Positions 18,747 to 26,070 of a DNA stretch of 64,000 bases are shown piece by piece. This stretch comes from WLMZ01 sp963732585. Its GTDB lineage: Bacteria > Actinomycetota > Acidimicrobiia > Acidimicrobiales > Ilumatobacteraceae. A program made the translations under genes and the position numbers. Numbering within the stretch: the first letter of the stretch is position 1; each line of letters starts with the position of its first letter. The notes under the pieces are model-generated. The model was not told the DNA's origin, made no database searches, and was given only the letters and a program-made list of their open reading frames with translations. The DNA lies in the NCBI GenBank assembly GCA_963732585.1, contig CAVSZY010000003.1, positions 1,674,001 to 1,738,000 on the forward strand, written 5' to 3'.

Positions 18747-19793
18747 TCAGGGCTTCAGCCGGTTGTGATCGTGAAGGGCGGCGATGGTCCGTTCGACCAT
18801 GGCCACGAACATGTCGTCGCCACGATCCGACGCATCGCTGACCGTGGCACCGATGACGATGACCAGCGGGCCTTGCAGCATCCCGAAGACATAGTCATCG
18901 AAGCAGGCGGCGAGGTCATAGTCGCCGACGCCCAGATCGAGCAGACGGCGATGGTAGGCGGCGACGATCTCGTGTTCGGCCTGGCGGCGAGCGTCGGGGT
19001 GTAGCGAGGTGGTGATCAGAAAGGCCAGATCGCGCCCGGGGTGACCGATGCCCAACGTCTGCCAGTCGACGGCGGTGACTTCGCCTGTGGGGCTGATCAA
19101 CAGGTTGTCCAACCGGTAGTCACCGTGGATAGCCACGAAGGGTGTCGTGCGGTCGAGGATCATCGCCTCGAGGTTGACGCCGACGGCACGCAGCGTGTCG
19201 AGGGCCGCTGTGGACAGCCGCGGTGCGAAGCGTTCGCAGAAGGTTGATGCCGATCTGTCGTAAAACTTGCGCAGAAACGCGGCACCGCCAGGCGATGGTG
19301 GCGCTGCCCACTCGAAATCCCACAGGCCGCCGTCGCACCAGGTGGCGGCGTGCAGTTCGGCGAGGTTGATCGCTGCGTTGGTGACCACATCGGCCGTGGC
19401 TCCAGCGATCTGGTTTCCCTGTATAGCTGGCGACACATCTTCGAGCAACAGGCTGAAGCGGGAGTAGTCGTCGTTGGCGATGGCCAGGTAACAACGCGGC
19501 ACGCGCCCTCTCGTCGAGCTGGCCAGGTCACGGTAGAAACCGATCTCGGCCCGGTAGCCGTAGGCGGCGCGGGCCCTAGTCGTCTCCGTTTCCGAGGCGA
19601 CTTTGAGCACCAGGCGCTGCGGCACGTTGTCGCCGGACAGTTCTAGCGAGTAGGTGCTGGCCATCTGCCCGGTGCCGATCGGACGCGACTGCACGGCTGT
19701 GACCTCGGCATCGCTGACGGTCGCGCGCAGCGCGGCGGTCAGCCATTGGGCGTCGGCCTGCGCCGGGCCGTCGATGACCTCGATGGCGCTCAC
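18747..19793 (-). CDS. Aminoglycoside phosphotransferase-fold kinase (APH family)
   Basis: The 348-residue protein has the kinase-like fold of the APH/EcKinase group: RLVLKVAS (ATP-binding Lys), catalytic loop AIHGDYRLDNLL near residue 225 and metal-binding AVDWQTLGIGHPGRDLAF. The GTG start at 19793 overlaps the stop of the HMG-CoA-lyase-like gene by four bases. In actinobacteria such kinases commonly sit in acyl-CoA or steroid catabolic operons and phosphorylate small metabolites, so drug resistance is not implied. A relic of a close paralogue lies at 16093-16170. Confidence 0.85.
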   Translation of the reverse strand: MSAIEVIDGPAQADAQWLTAALRATVSDAEVTAVQSRPIGTGQMASTYSLELSGDNVPQRLVLKVASETETTRARAAYGYRAEIGFYRDLASSTRGRVPRCYLAIANDDYSRFSLLLEDVSPAIQGNQIAGATADVVTNAAINLAELHAATWCDGGLWDFEWAAPPSPGGAAFLRKFYDRSASTFCERFAPRLSTAALDTLRAVGVNLEAMILDRTTPFVAIHGDYRLDNLLISPTGEVTAVDWQTLGIGHPGRDLAFLITTSLHPDARRQAEHEIVAAYHRRLLDLGVGDYDLAACFDDYVFGMLQGPLVIVIGATVSDASDRGDDMFVAMVERTIAALHDHNRLKP

Positions 19794-20692
19794 GAGCGGC
19801 GTGGGAACGAGCCGGCTTTGGCCACCAGGCTGGGCACAGAATGTTCGAGCACGGTCTCGAACCAGGCGGTGGTGGCAATCAGGGCGTCGAGGTCGAGGCC
19901 GGTGTCATAACCCATGCGCTCAAGCATGTGGACCACGTCTTCGGTGGGCACGTTGCCCGTGGCCCGCGGCGCGAACGGACAGCCTCCGACGCCACCGAGA
20001 CTGGTGTCGAAGACGGTGACACCTGCGCTGATCGCAGCGACGATGTTGGCCAAGCCGGTGTTGCGGGTGTTGTGGAAGTGGCCGCGCAACGTCACCTCGC
20101 CGAGCAGCAGGCGAGCGTCGTTGAACAGGTCGGCGACACGATTGGGCACTGCAGCGCCGATGGTGTCGGCCAGGCAGATCTCGTCGGGCCCGGTGTCGGC
20201 GACCCGGGCCAGAATGTCGAGCACCGCAGCGGGATCGACCTCGCCTTCGTACGGGCACCCGAAGCTGGCTGGAATCGTCACGCTGGTGAACATCCCGTGA
20301 CTGCGGGCCTGGTCAGCGATATCGCGCCAACGCTCGATCGATTCTGCGACCGAGGCGTTTTGGTTGCGCTGCGAGAAGGTTTCGGTGGCCACGACGACGC
20401 CGTTGATCTCGGAAATTCCGGCGGCGACGGCGCGTTCGATGCCTCTGGTGTTGAATGCGAGGGCTGAGTAGCGCACGCTGTCGTTGTGCGGGACGAGGGC
20501 CATCAAGGCGTCGGCGTCGGCCATCTTCGGCACCGCCTTCGGACTGACAAACGAGGTCGCCTCGATGCGGGTGACACCGGCGGCCACGAGTCGGGTAATC
20601 AGCTCTGCCTTGGTGGCTGTGCTGAGATCGGCGGGGTCGGCCTGCAGGCCGTCGCGCGGTGAAACCTCGACGATGTCGATCGTTGGCGTCAT
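19790..20692 (-). CDS. Hydroxymethylglutaryl-CoA lyase-type enzyme
   Basis: The 300-residue TIM-barrel protein shows the HMG-CoA lyase signatures: VEVSPRDGLQ at the N-terminus, EATSFVSPKAVPKMAD, GHFHNTRNTGLAN with the metal-binding histidines, and GGVGGCPFAPRATGNVPTEDVV with the catalytic cysteine. The reaction would be cleavage of HMG-CoA to acetyl-CoA and acetoacetate in leucine breakdown, or a related acyl-CoA cleavage. It is the first gene of a three-gene minus-strand set with the kinase and LLM enzyme, which suggests a catabolic pathway. Confidence 0.92.
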   Translation of the reverse strand: MTPTIDIVEVSPRDGLQADPADLSTATKAELITRLVAAGVTRIEATSFVSPKAVPKMADADALMALVPHNDSVRYSALAFNTRGIERAVAAGISEINGVVVATETFSQRNQNASVAESIERWRDIADQARSHGMFTSVTIPASFGCPYEGEVDPAAVLDILARVADTGPDEICLADTIGAAVPNRVADLFNDARLLLGEVTLRGHFHNTRNTGLANIVAAISAGVTVFDTSLGGVGGCPFAPRATGNVPTEDVVHMLERMGYDTGLDLDALIATTAWFETVLEHSVPSLVAKAGSFPRRS

Positions 20693-20758
20693 GAATGGCA
20701 GCCTACGCGGCGAAGCTTGCGCCTGGCGTGCTGGGGTCTCGTTGCCGTTCGGGTGCGC

Positions 20759-21764
20759 TCAGGTCGATGCCGGCGGCGGCAACTTGGTCTGCGCAGCGGA
20801 CTGGCGAGTGCCGGTGCCGGTTGGTTGCACGTGCAGCTGTTGCAGGGCCATCAGGTCTTGGAACTGCTTTTGCATGCCGTCGGGCGAGCCGTCGAGGAAC
20901 AGCACGTTGCCCTTGCCGTTCTCGGCAACGTGGCGGATCGATTCGGTCCACATGCTGAACAGGATCAGCGCCGAGTCGACGTTGTTCGCTTCCATTTCCC
21001 GGGCGGCCTGAGCCAGGCCACGGGCGACCTCTTCACGGAACAGGGCAACACCCTGGCCCCGCAGTTGGGCGGCGGTGCGCTCGGCGTCGGCAGCGATGCG
21101 TATCGCCATACCTTCGGCCTCGGCCTCCTTGGTCTTGCGGATCAACAGGGCGTCGCCCTCGTTGGTGGCCGCGGCCTTCAGGTTGTTGGAGGCCACGACC
21201 TGGGCCATCGAGGTGGTGATCGCCTGGTCGAAGGTGATGTCGTTGAGCTGCAGGTCAATCAGGTGGTAACCCCAGGTTTCCAGGGTGATGTCGAGGTTCT
21301 CCTTGACCTCGCTAACGATCTCGCCGCGCAGGCCGAGGATCTCGGCTTGCTTCATGGTGGCCACGTAGCCACGGGTGCTGCCTTCGACGCTGCGGACGAG
21401 GGCGGTGAGGAAATCCTTCTCGCTGACGAACTTGAAGGCCACGTTCTTGATCGTCGTTTCGTCTTCGGCGATCACGCTGTAGACCATCATCGCCGTGAAA
21501 TAGACGTTTGCTTGGTCTTGGGTGATGGCCTGGAACTGCAGCTCGACGGCACGGTTCTGGGTGCTGATGCGGCGGAAGATTCGTTCGACAAACGGGATCA
21601 GGAAGTTGAGGCCTGGCCGCTTGCACCGAGCGATATTTTCCGAAGACGGTGGTGACCGCGACGGATCCTTGGGCAACGGTCTTCACCGAGGCAGCGATGA
21701 GGATGACGAGCAAGATGGCACCTACGAGGATTGCGATCTGCGATCCCTCAGTGGCAGCGAACAT
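20759..21764 (-). pseudogene. SPFH/band 7 (stomatin-like) membrane protein, frameshift near 21624
   Basis: The start ATG 21764 opens MFAATEGSQIAILVGAILLVILIA, one membrane helix, then VAVTTVFGKYRSV. At 21624 one surplus base breaks the frame; removing it joins RSV to KRPGLNFLIPFVERIFRRIS, the usual stomatin sequence, and the frame goes on to the stop at 20759 with an AAREMEANNVDSALILFSMW coiled coil and Gln/Pro-rich tail. The full protein would have 334 residues, the normal size. SPFH proteins form membrane-associated scaffolds. As written the gene is broken, but the rest is well kept, so a sequencing error is possible. Confidence 0.8.
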
Positions 21765-21818
21765 GATGTTCTCCTTGTTGGAGCGGCTCAGCGGAGCCGC
21801 ACAGTGGTGATCTTACGC

Positions 21819-22484
21819 TCAGTCGTCGATGACGATGCCACACTCGGCATCGGTGTAGGCGTCGAGGTTCACACCGGCGTCGGTGAACTCCTGGCCGCCC
21901 ATCGACTCGATGAAGTCCTGGTTGTCGGGGGCGGAGAAGAAGTCGACGATATCGAAATCGGCGTCGGCCAGCAGGGCAGCGAACTGTTCGAACTGTGCAG
22001 TGACGAGATCGATGTCGGCGGCGATCTGTTCTGGTGCTTCGGTCTGTACGGCGCGCATCTGCTCCAGGTAGCCATCGAAGGCCGCTTCAACGTCAGCGGG
22101 GTTCGGTACGTCGGCGTTGAAGATTGGGTCGATGACCGCGGTCGCGGCGTCGAGTGCTTCGACGGAATCGCAGAACGGCGTGCCGGCGCCAGGACCTGTG
22201 GCCACCCGCGGCCCGGTGCTGTCGGTGACGGCGCCCAGCGGGACTTCGGTAATCACTGGTGCTTGGGTGACGACCGGTGCCTCGGTGACCGGTACCTCCG
22301 TGACCGGTACCTCGGTGACCGGTGCCTCGATGACAACCGGCGCTTGGGTGACAACTGAAGAGTTCTCGGGGAACGTGGCGGTCTCGGCTACCGCTGGGGT
22401 GGAAATCTTCTCGCTATCGCCGCATCCGGAAACGGCAGCGGCGATCAGTGTGAGTCCGACAACAAGGGCTCGTGTGGCACGCAT
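21819..22484 (-). CDS. Lipoprotein with P-V-T-E repeats, tandem paralogue 1
   Basis: The 221-residue protein has a signal helix ending AAAVSGCGDSEK (lipobox). A Thr/Pro/Val-rich spacer with five-residue units (PVTEV PVTEV PVTEA) follows, encoded by 15-base repeats around 22278-22330. The C-terminal domain (from GTPFCDSVEAL to DAECGIVIDD) is acidic and helical with two conserved cysteines. Twenty-five of its key positions recur in the gene directly upstream. No function is known; a cell-surface sensor or binding protein is possible. Confidence 0.8.
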   Translation of the reverse strand: MRATRALVVGLTLIAAAVSGCGDSEKISTPAVAETATFPENSSVVTQAPVVIEAPVTEVPVTEVPVTEAPVVTQAPVITEVPLGAVTDSTGPRVATGPGAGTPFCDSVEALDAATAVIDPIFNADVPNPADVEAAFDGYLEQMRAVQTEAPEQIAADIDLVTAQFEQFAALLADADFDIVDFFSAPDNQDFIESMGGQEFTDAGVNLDAYTDAECGIVIDD

Positions 22485-22487
22485 CGA

Positions 22488-23144
22488 TCAGTCGCCGACC
22501 TTGATGCCGCATTCGGCGTTGGTGAAGGCATCGACGTTGTTGCCGACGACCTCGAACTCGGCGCTGTCCATCTTCGTAATGAACTCTTCGTTGGCTGGGT
22601 CGGTGAACATCGCCTCGAGATCCCACTCGGCGGCACCGAGGATGGTGCCGAACTCGTCGAAGGCGTCGTTGAGCCCGCTCATGTCGGCTTTGATCTCGTC
22701 GGGGGTGGTGGCAAGCAGCGCGTCGAGTTTGTCGGTGTAGGTGGCGAACAGCGCGCTCAACTCCTCGGGAGGCGTGGCCGCCTCGAAGGCGACGGAGACC
22801 GCGTCGGACGCTGCGTCCATCTCGGCGACGGCGGTGCAGAACGGGGTGCCGTTGCCCGGGGCGTCTTCGGGGAGGATGGTGTCCGCGGTGACGACGGTTT
22901 CGCTGACGACGAGGGTGTCGACGGGCACAGCGGTGTCGACAGTGGCCGCTGTCACCTCGACCGCGGAAGTGACGACGGGGGCTGGCGTGGGGGCGGGTGC
23001 TTCGCTGTCCACCGGCGCCTCCGGAGTGGTGGCCACGGCTGCCTCGGCGACGGTTGGGGTGGTGATTTTCTCACTACTGCCGCACGCGGAGAGGGCGGCA
23101 GCGATCAAGGTGAGGCCGACAAGAGTGGTTGTTGTTGCACGCAT
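22488..23144 (-). CDS. Lipoprotein, tandem paralogue 2
   Basis: The 218-residue protein begins MRATTTTLVGLTLIAAALSACGSSEK, nearly the same signal and lipobox as its neighbour at 21819, followed by a Pro/Val/Thr linker and a GTPFCTAVAEMDAASDA ... NAECGIKVGD domain. The two genes are three bases apart in the same direction, so they are a tandem duplication and probably one transcript. The two cysteines kept in both copies (near residues 103 and 212) may pair. Function unknown. Confidence 0.8.
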   Translation of the reverse strand: MRATTTTLVGLTLIAAALSACGSSEKITTPTVAEAAVATTPEAPVDSEAPAPTPAPVVTSAVEVTAATVDTAVPVDTLVVSETVVTADTILPEDAPGNGTPFCTAVAEMDAASDAVSVAFEAATPPEELSALFATYTDKLDALLATTPDEIKADMSGLNDAFDEFGTILGAAEWDLEAMFTDPANEEFITKMDSAEFEVVGNNVDAFTNAECGIKVGD

Positions 23145-23328
23145 ACCTCTATAGATACCGAACTTGAGCGCCCGATACGTCGCAAACGTGTCACATTTCT
23201 CACTATTCGTAGTTGATCAACTTCTTATGGTAATGGCGTTGCAATCTGACTGTTGAGCCGTGACAGGCAACCGCTAAGCTCGCATCTGCCCGTTTTGGGC
23301 ACGCAAACCGGCATTCTTGCCGGGCGTT

Positions 23329-23400
23329 GCGGGTGTAGCTCAATGGCTAGAGTCCCTGCCTTCCAAGCAGGATATGCGGGTTCGATCCCCGTCACCCGCT
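23329..23400 (+). tRNA. tRNA-Gly (anticodon TCC)
   Basis: Acceptor GCGGGTG (23329-23335) pairs with CACCCGC (23393-23399) and the discriminator is T. The anticodon stem CCTGC/GCAGG holds loop CTTCCAA with TCC at 23362-23364. The T arm has GCGGG/CCCGT around TTCGATC. The 3' CCA is not encoded. Confidence 0.95.
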
Positions 23401-23404
23401 CTGC

Positions 23405-23432
23405 AGAAACCCTGGCTTGAGCTGGGGTTTCT
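23405..23432 (+). terminator. Hairpin after tRNA-Gly
   Basis: AGAAACCC (23405-23412) pairs with GGGTTTCT (23425-23432) around a 12-base loop, five bases after the tRNA. There is only a short T-run after it, so it could be a processing signal or a weak intrinsic terminator. Confidence 0.55.
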
Positions 23433-23537
23433 TCGCGTTCCAGCTTCGGCTGCTGACCAGACTGCCGAATACCTACGTCGCCGAACTGCGTTGGCCTGCG
23501 CTCGACACCGAGCGCCAACGGGCACTCCCCGGTCCGC

Positions 23538-24485
23538 TCAGGCGGTGCGGCCGAGGATGTCGATCAGCATGCGGACGAACTTCGCTTCGTCGGCGTCGAC
23601 AGCAAAATGGACGTTGGCGGGTTTGTCGCCACGTGAGCGAAAATCGCACACCGAGCGACCGACGCTCAGTTCGGCGTTCACTTCAACATCGACCGCGATG
23701 AACTCGGTCGTGAGAATCGACGGGTCGATGATCGCGGAGACGGCGAGCGCGTCGTGGATGGGTGCCGCATCGGACCGGCCGTGGACAGGTTGCGTGGCGA
23801 CATAACCCTCGATCCGCTGCCGCACGAAGCGCGCCGCAGCCTCACCCGCTGGGGTGCCAAGATCCTGCAATCGTTGCGCATCAGCCGTCGACAACAAGGC
23901 GCGGTGTGTGGCATCGAGCGGGACCATGCGAATCGGCCTACCGCAGTTGACAACTATCCGTGCCGCCTCGGGGTCGATCCAGAAGTTGAACTCCGCCGAG
24001 TGCGTGCGGTTCCCGACGTGGTGGGCACCACCCATGATCACGATCTCCGGGATCGCCTCGAGGATGCGCGGCTCCATTTGGATCGCCATGGCGATGTTGC
24101 TCAGCGGCCCAACGGGGCACAGCACGATGTCACCATCCGACGCCAGGTACGTCTCGATGAGCCAGTCGACGGCGTGCTCGGGCCGCAACACTGCACCGTT
24201 CGACACGCCTGGGAGCTCGAGCAGGTTGCCGTGAATCCGTGATGCCATGCCCAGGTCAGGCTGCGGGCGCACCATCGGCTGAGCGAGACCTCGAAACACG
24301 GGCGTCGCTGGCATGCCGATCCAATCGAACACCCGGAGCGTGTTCTCCGTGGTGTACTCCAACCCGGTGTTGCCGTTGACGGTCGTCGCACCCACCAGAT
24401 CGATGTCCGGCGACAACGCCGCGGTCATCAGCGCAACGGCATCGTCGGTGCCCGTGTCAACGTCGAGTATCACTTTGGTGGCCAT
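23538..24485 (-). CDS. Inosine-uridine-preferring nucleoside hydrolase family protein
   Basis: The 315-residue protein shows the calcium-binding DVDTGTDDAVAL motif at residues 8-19, ATTVNGNTG, VCPVGPLSNIA-like segment, EIVIMGGA, EFNFWIDPEAA and APIHDALAV with the catalytic His region. Members cleave the N-glycosidic bond of ribonucleosides to base and ribose for salvage. The gene faces the tRNA-Gly and diverges from arr. Substrate preference is not readable. Confidence 0.92.
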   Translation of the reverse strand: MATKVILDVDTGTDDAVALMTAALSPDIDLVGATTVNGNTGLEYTTENTLRVFDWIGMPATPVFRGLAQPMVRPQPDLGMASRIHGNLLELPGVSNGAVLRPEHAVDWLIETYLASDGDIVLCPVGPLSNIAMAIQMEPRILEAIPEIVIMGGAHHVGNRTHSAEFNFWIDPEAARIVVNCGRPIRMVPLDATHRALLSTADAQRLQDLGTPAGEAAARFVRQRIEGYVATQPVHGRSDAAPIHDALAVSAIIDPSILTTEFIAVDVEVNAELSVGRSVCDFRSRGDKPANVHFAVDADEAKFVRMLIDILGRTA

Positions 24486-24598
24486 CGCAGCAGGTTATAT
24501 CGCGGTCAGCGCCTCGCCCGCCGACTGGGTCACCCAGTCACCCGGCGTTCTCGCCGCGACATGGCCTTCGCCAGGCAGTCGGCGAGGGTGCTACTGCG

Positions 24599-24649
24599 CA
24601 TTCTGTAATCCTGAGACGAACAATGTCGACGTGTGAGGATTACAGAATG
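24599..24649. promoter_or_regulatory. 14-bp perfect inverted repeat between nucleoside hydrolase and arr genes
   Basis: CATTCTGTAATCCT at 24599-24612 and AGGATTACAGAATG at 24636-24649 are exact reverse complements, 23 bases apart. The site lies in the space between two genes that diverge, so it is not an ordinary terminator. It could be an operator for one or both genes, a leader hairpin of arr, or the ends of a tiny inserted repeat. Bases inside and outside it are ordinary. Confidence 0.6.
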
Positions 24650-24779
24650 ACCGCACGACGGTGGGCGCACGGTCAAGCCACGGGAACTTGTGGCTCTGAG
24701 CTTGAAGCGACGCACTGTATGGCGCAGGCCTAGGCCACTCTGGCTGAGATGGATCAGCGAAACGATGAGGGAGGACACG

Positions 24780-25292
24780 GTGAACGACCAGGAACCCGCC
24801 AAAGGGACGATGTCGATTGAGGAATCGATCGCCGCGACGAGCGGGACCGACCACGTTCCCGTCACGTTCGAGAGTTGCGATCACGTCGGGGGGCCGTTCT
24901 TCCATGGGACAAGGGTCGACCTCGGCATCGGCGATCTGCTCGTCGCTGGCCATCCCTCCAATTACGAGGAGGGTCGCATCTCCAACAACACCTATTTTTC
25001 GGCGCTGCTCGAACCGGCGGTGTGGGCGGCGGAGTTGGCCGTCGCTCTCGGCGGGATTGGGGAGCCGGGGCGCATCTACGTCGTCGAGCCCACGGGCCCC
25101 TTCGAAGACGACCCCAACGTGACCAACAAGCGGTTCCCGGGCAACGTGACTCGGTCGTACCGAACTCGCCACCCACTCCGCATCATTGGTGAGGTGCATT
25201 CCTGGCAGGGCCACTCCCCCGAGATGTTGCAGGGCATGCTCGACAACCTCGCTCGGCTCCGCGAACAGGGTCTCGACCTCATCGAAGATTGA
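24780..25292 (+). CDS. arr: Rifamycin ADP-ribosyltransferase (Arr)
   Basis: The 170-residue product carries the Arr pattern through most of its length: GPFFHGTRVDLGIGDLL, SNYEEG, NTYFSALLEPAVWAAELA, IYVVEPTGPFEDDPNVTNK, RFPGNVTRSYR and RIIGEVHSWQGHSPE. Arr transfers ADP-ribose from NAD+ to the C23 hydroxyl of rifampicin and inactivates it. GTG 24780 follows GGGAGG at a suitable distance; ATG 24810 is a shorter option. A 14-bp inverted repeat lies about 130 bases upstream. Chromosomal Arr is common in environmental actinobacteria. Confidence 0.92.
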   Translation: MNDQEPAKGTMSIEESIAATSGTDHVPVTFESCDHVGGPFFHGTRVDLGIGDLLVAGHPSNYEEGRISNNTYFSALLEPAVWAAELAVALGGIGEPGRIYVVEPTGPFEDDPNVTNKRFPGNVTRSYRTRHPLRIIGEVHSWQGHSPEMLQGMLDNLARLREQGLDLIED

Positions 25293-25427
25293 TCCAGATC
25301 TCCGCACACCTCGCAGTCACGCACGGGCCACGCAGCGAATGTGCTCGTCAAGCGAATCGGCGAAACGGCTCACGAATGCGCCGCAACACGCCGGAATCTC
25401 GGAGGCGGGCCCAACAACGGGTAGCGG

Positions 25428-25446
25428 GTAGTATATGTGTTACTAC
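25428..25446. promoter_or_regulatory. Inverted repeat GTAGTA-N7-TACTAC upstream of the toxin-antitoxin pair
   Basis: GTAGTA (25428-25433) and TACTAC (25441-25446) are perfect complements around TATGTGT, 17 bases before the antitoxin GTG, and two further GGGTAG words flank them. Such sites are normally bound by the antitoxin or toxin-antitoxin complex to repress its own operon. The AT-rich centre may also be the -10 region. Confidence 0.5.
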
Positions 25447-25463
25447 TCGGGTAGCCTCGCGGT

Positions 25464-25676
25464 GTGAAAGTCAGCGTGAGCGTCCCCGATGACGACGTCG
25501 AGTTTCTCGACAGCTACGCCAAGGCGCACAGCGTCCCATCGCGTTCGGCAGCGATACAGCGTGCCATTCGCTTGTTGCGCGCATCGGAACTGGCGGACTC
25601 GTATGCCGCTGCGTTCGCCGAATGGTCCGACGATGCCGACAACACAGCGTGGGACACCACGGCCTCGGGCTCCTGA
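25464..25676 (+). CDS. Ribbon-helix-helix antitoxin, MazE-like
   Basis: The 70-residue protein begins VKVSVSVPDDDVEFLDSYAKAH, the beta strand and first helix of a ribbon-helix-helix DNA-binding fold, then SRSAAIQRAIRLLR (second helix) and an acidic C-terminal tail (FAEWSDDADNTAWD) suited to binding the toxin. Its stop overlaps the toxin ATG by one base. It should neutralise the toxin and repress the operon. Confidence 0.85.
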   Translation: MKVSVSVPDDDVEFLDSYAKAHSVPSRSAAIQRAIRLLRASELADSYAAAFAEWSDDADNTAWDTTASGS

Positions 25677-26023
25677 TGCGACGCGGCGAAATTCGCCTCA
25701 TCAACTTCGACGCTGTCATCGGGAGCGAGGCCGCGCGCACGCGTCCCGGGGTGATCGTCAGCAACGACGGTGCGAACACGACCGCCGAGCGGCTCGGGCG
25801 TGGCGTCGTCACCGTCGTGCCGGTGACGTCCAACGTCAACTACGTCTACGCATTCCAGACCCTGCTTGCTGCGCAAGAAACGGGCCTGAGCGTCGACTCC
25901 AAAGCCCTGGCAGAACAGGTGCGCGCCGTGGCCGTCGAACGCGTCGGCACCGTGGTCGGCTTGGTCCCGTTGCACCTTATGGGCGCGCTTGACGACGCCC
26001 TACGCCTCCATCTCGACCTCTAA
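25676..26023 (+). CDS. MazF/PemK-family endoribonuclease toxin
   Basis: The 115-residue protein starts MRRGEIRLINFDAVIGSEAARTRPGVIVSND, the beta-barrel start of MazF with the conserved R/RPGVIVSND segment, followed by VVTVVPVTSNV, ALAEQVRAVAVERVG and a C-terminal LDDALRLHLDL helix. MazF toxins cut single-stranded mRNA at short sequence motifs. ATG 25676 is chosen because it is coupled to the antitoxin stop (TGATG). Confidence 0.9.
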   Translation: MRRGEIRLINFDAVIGSEAARTRPGVIVSNDGANTTAERLGRGVVTVVPVTSNVNYVYAFQTLLAAQETGLSVDSKALAEQVRAVAVERVGTVVGLVPLHLMGALDDALRLHLDL

Positions 26024-26070
26024 ACAAACTCGCTCGTCAGCGCGAGCAGGGTCTCGACATCACCAGCGGA

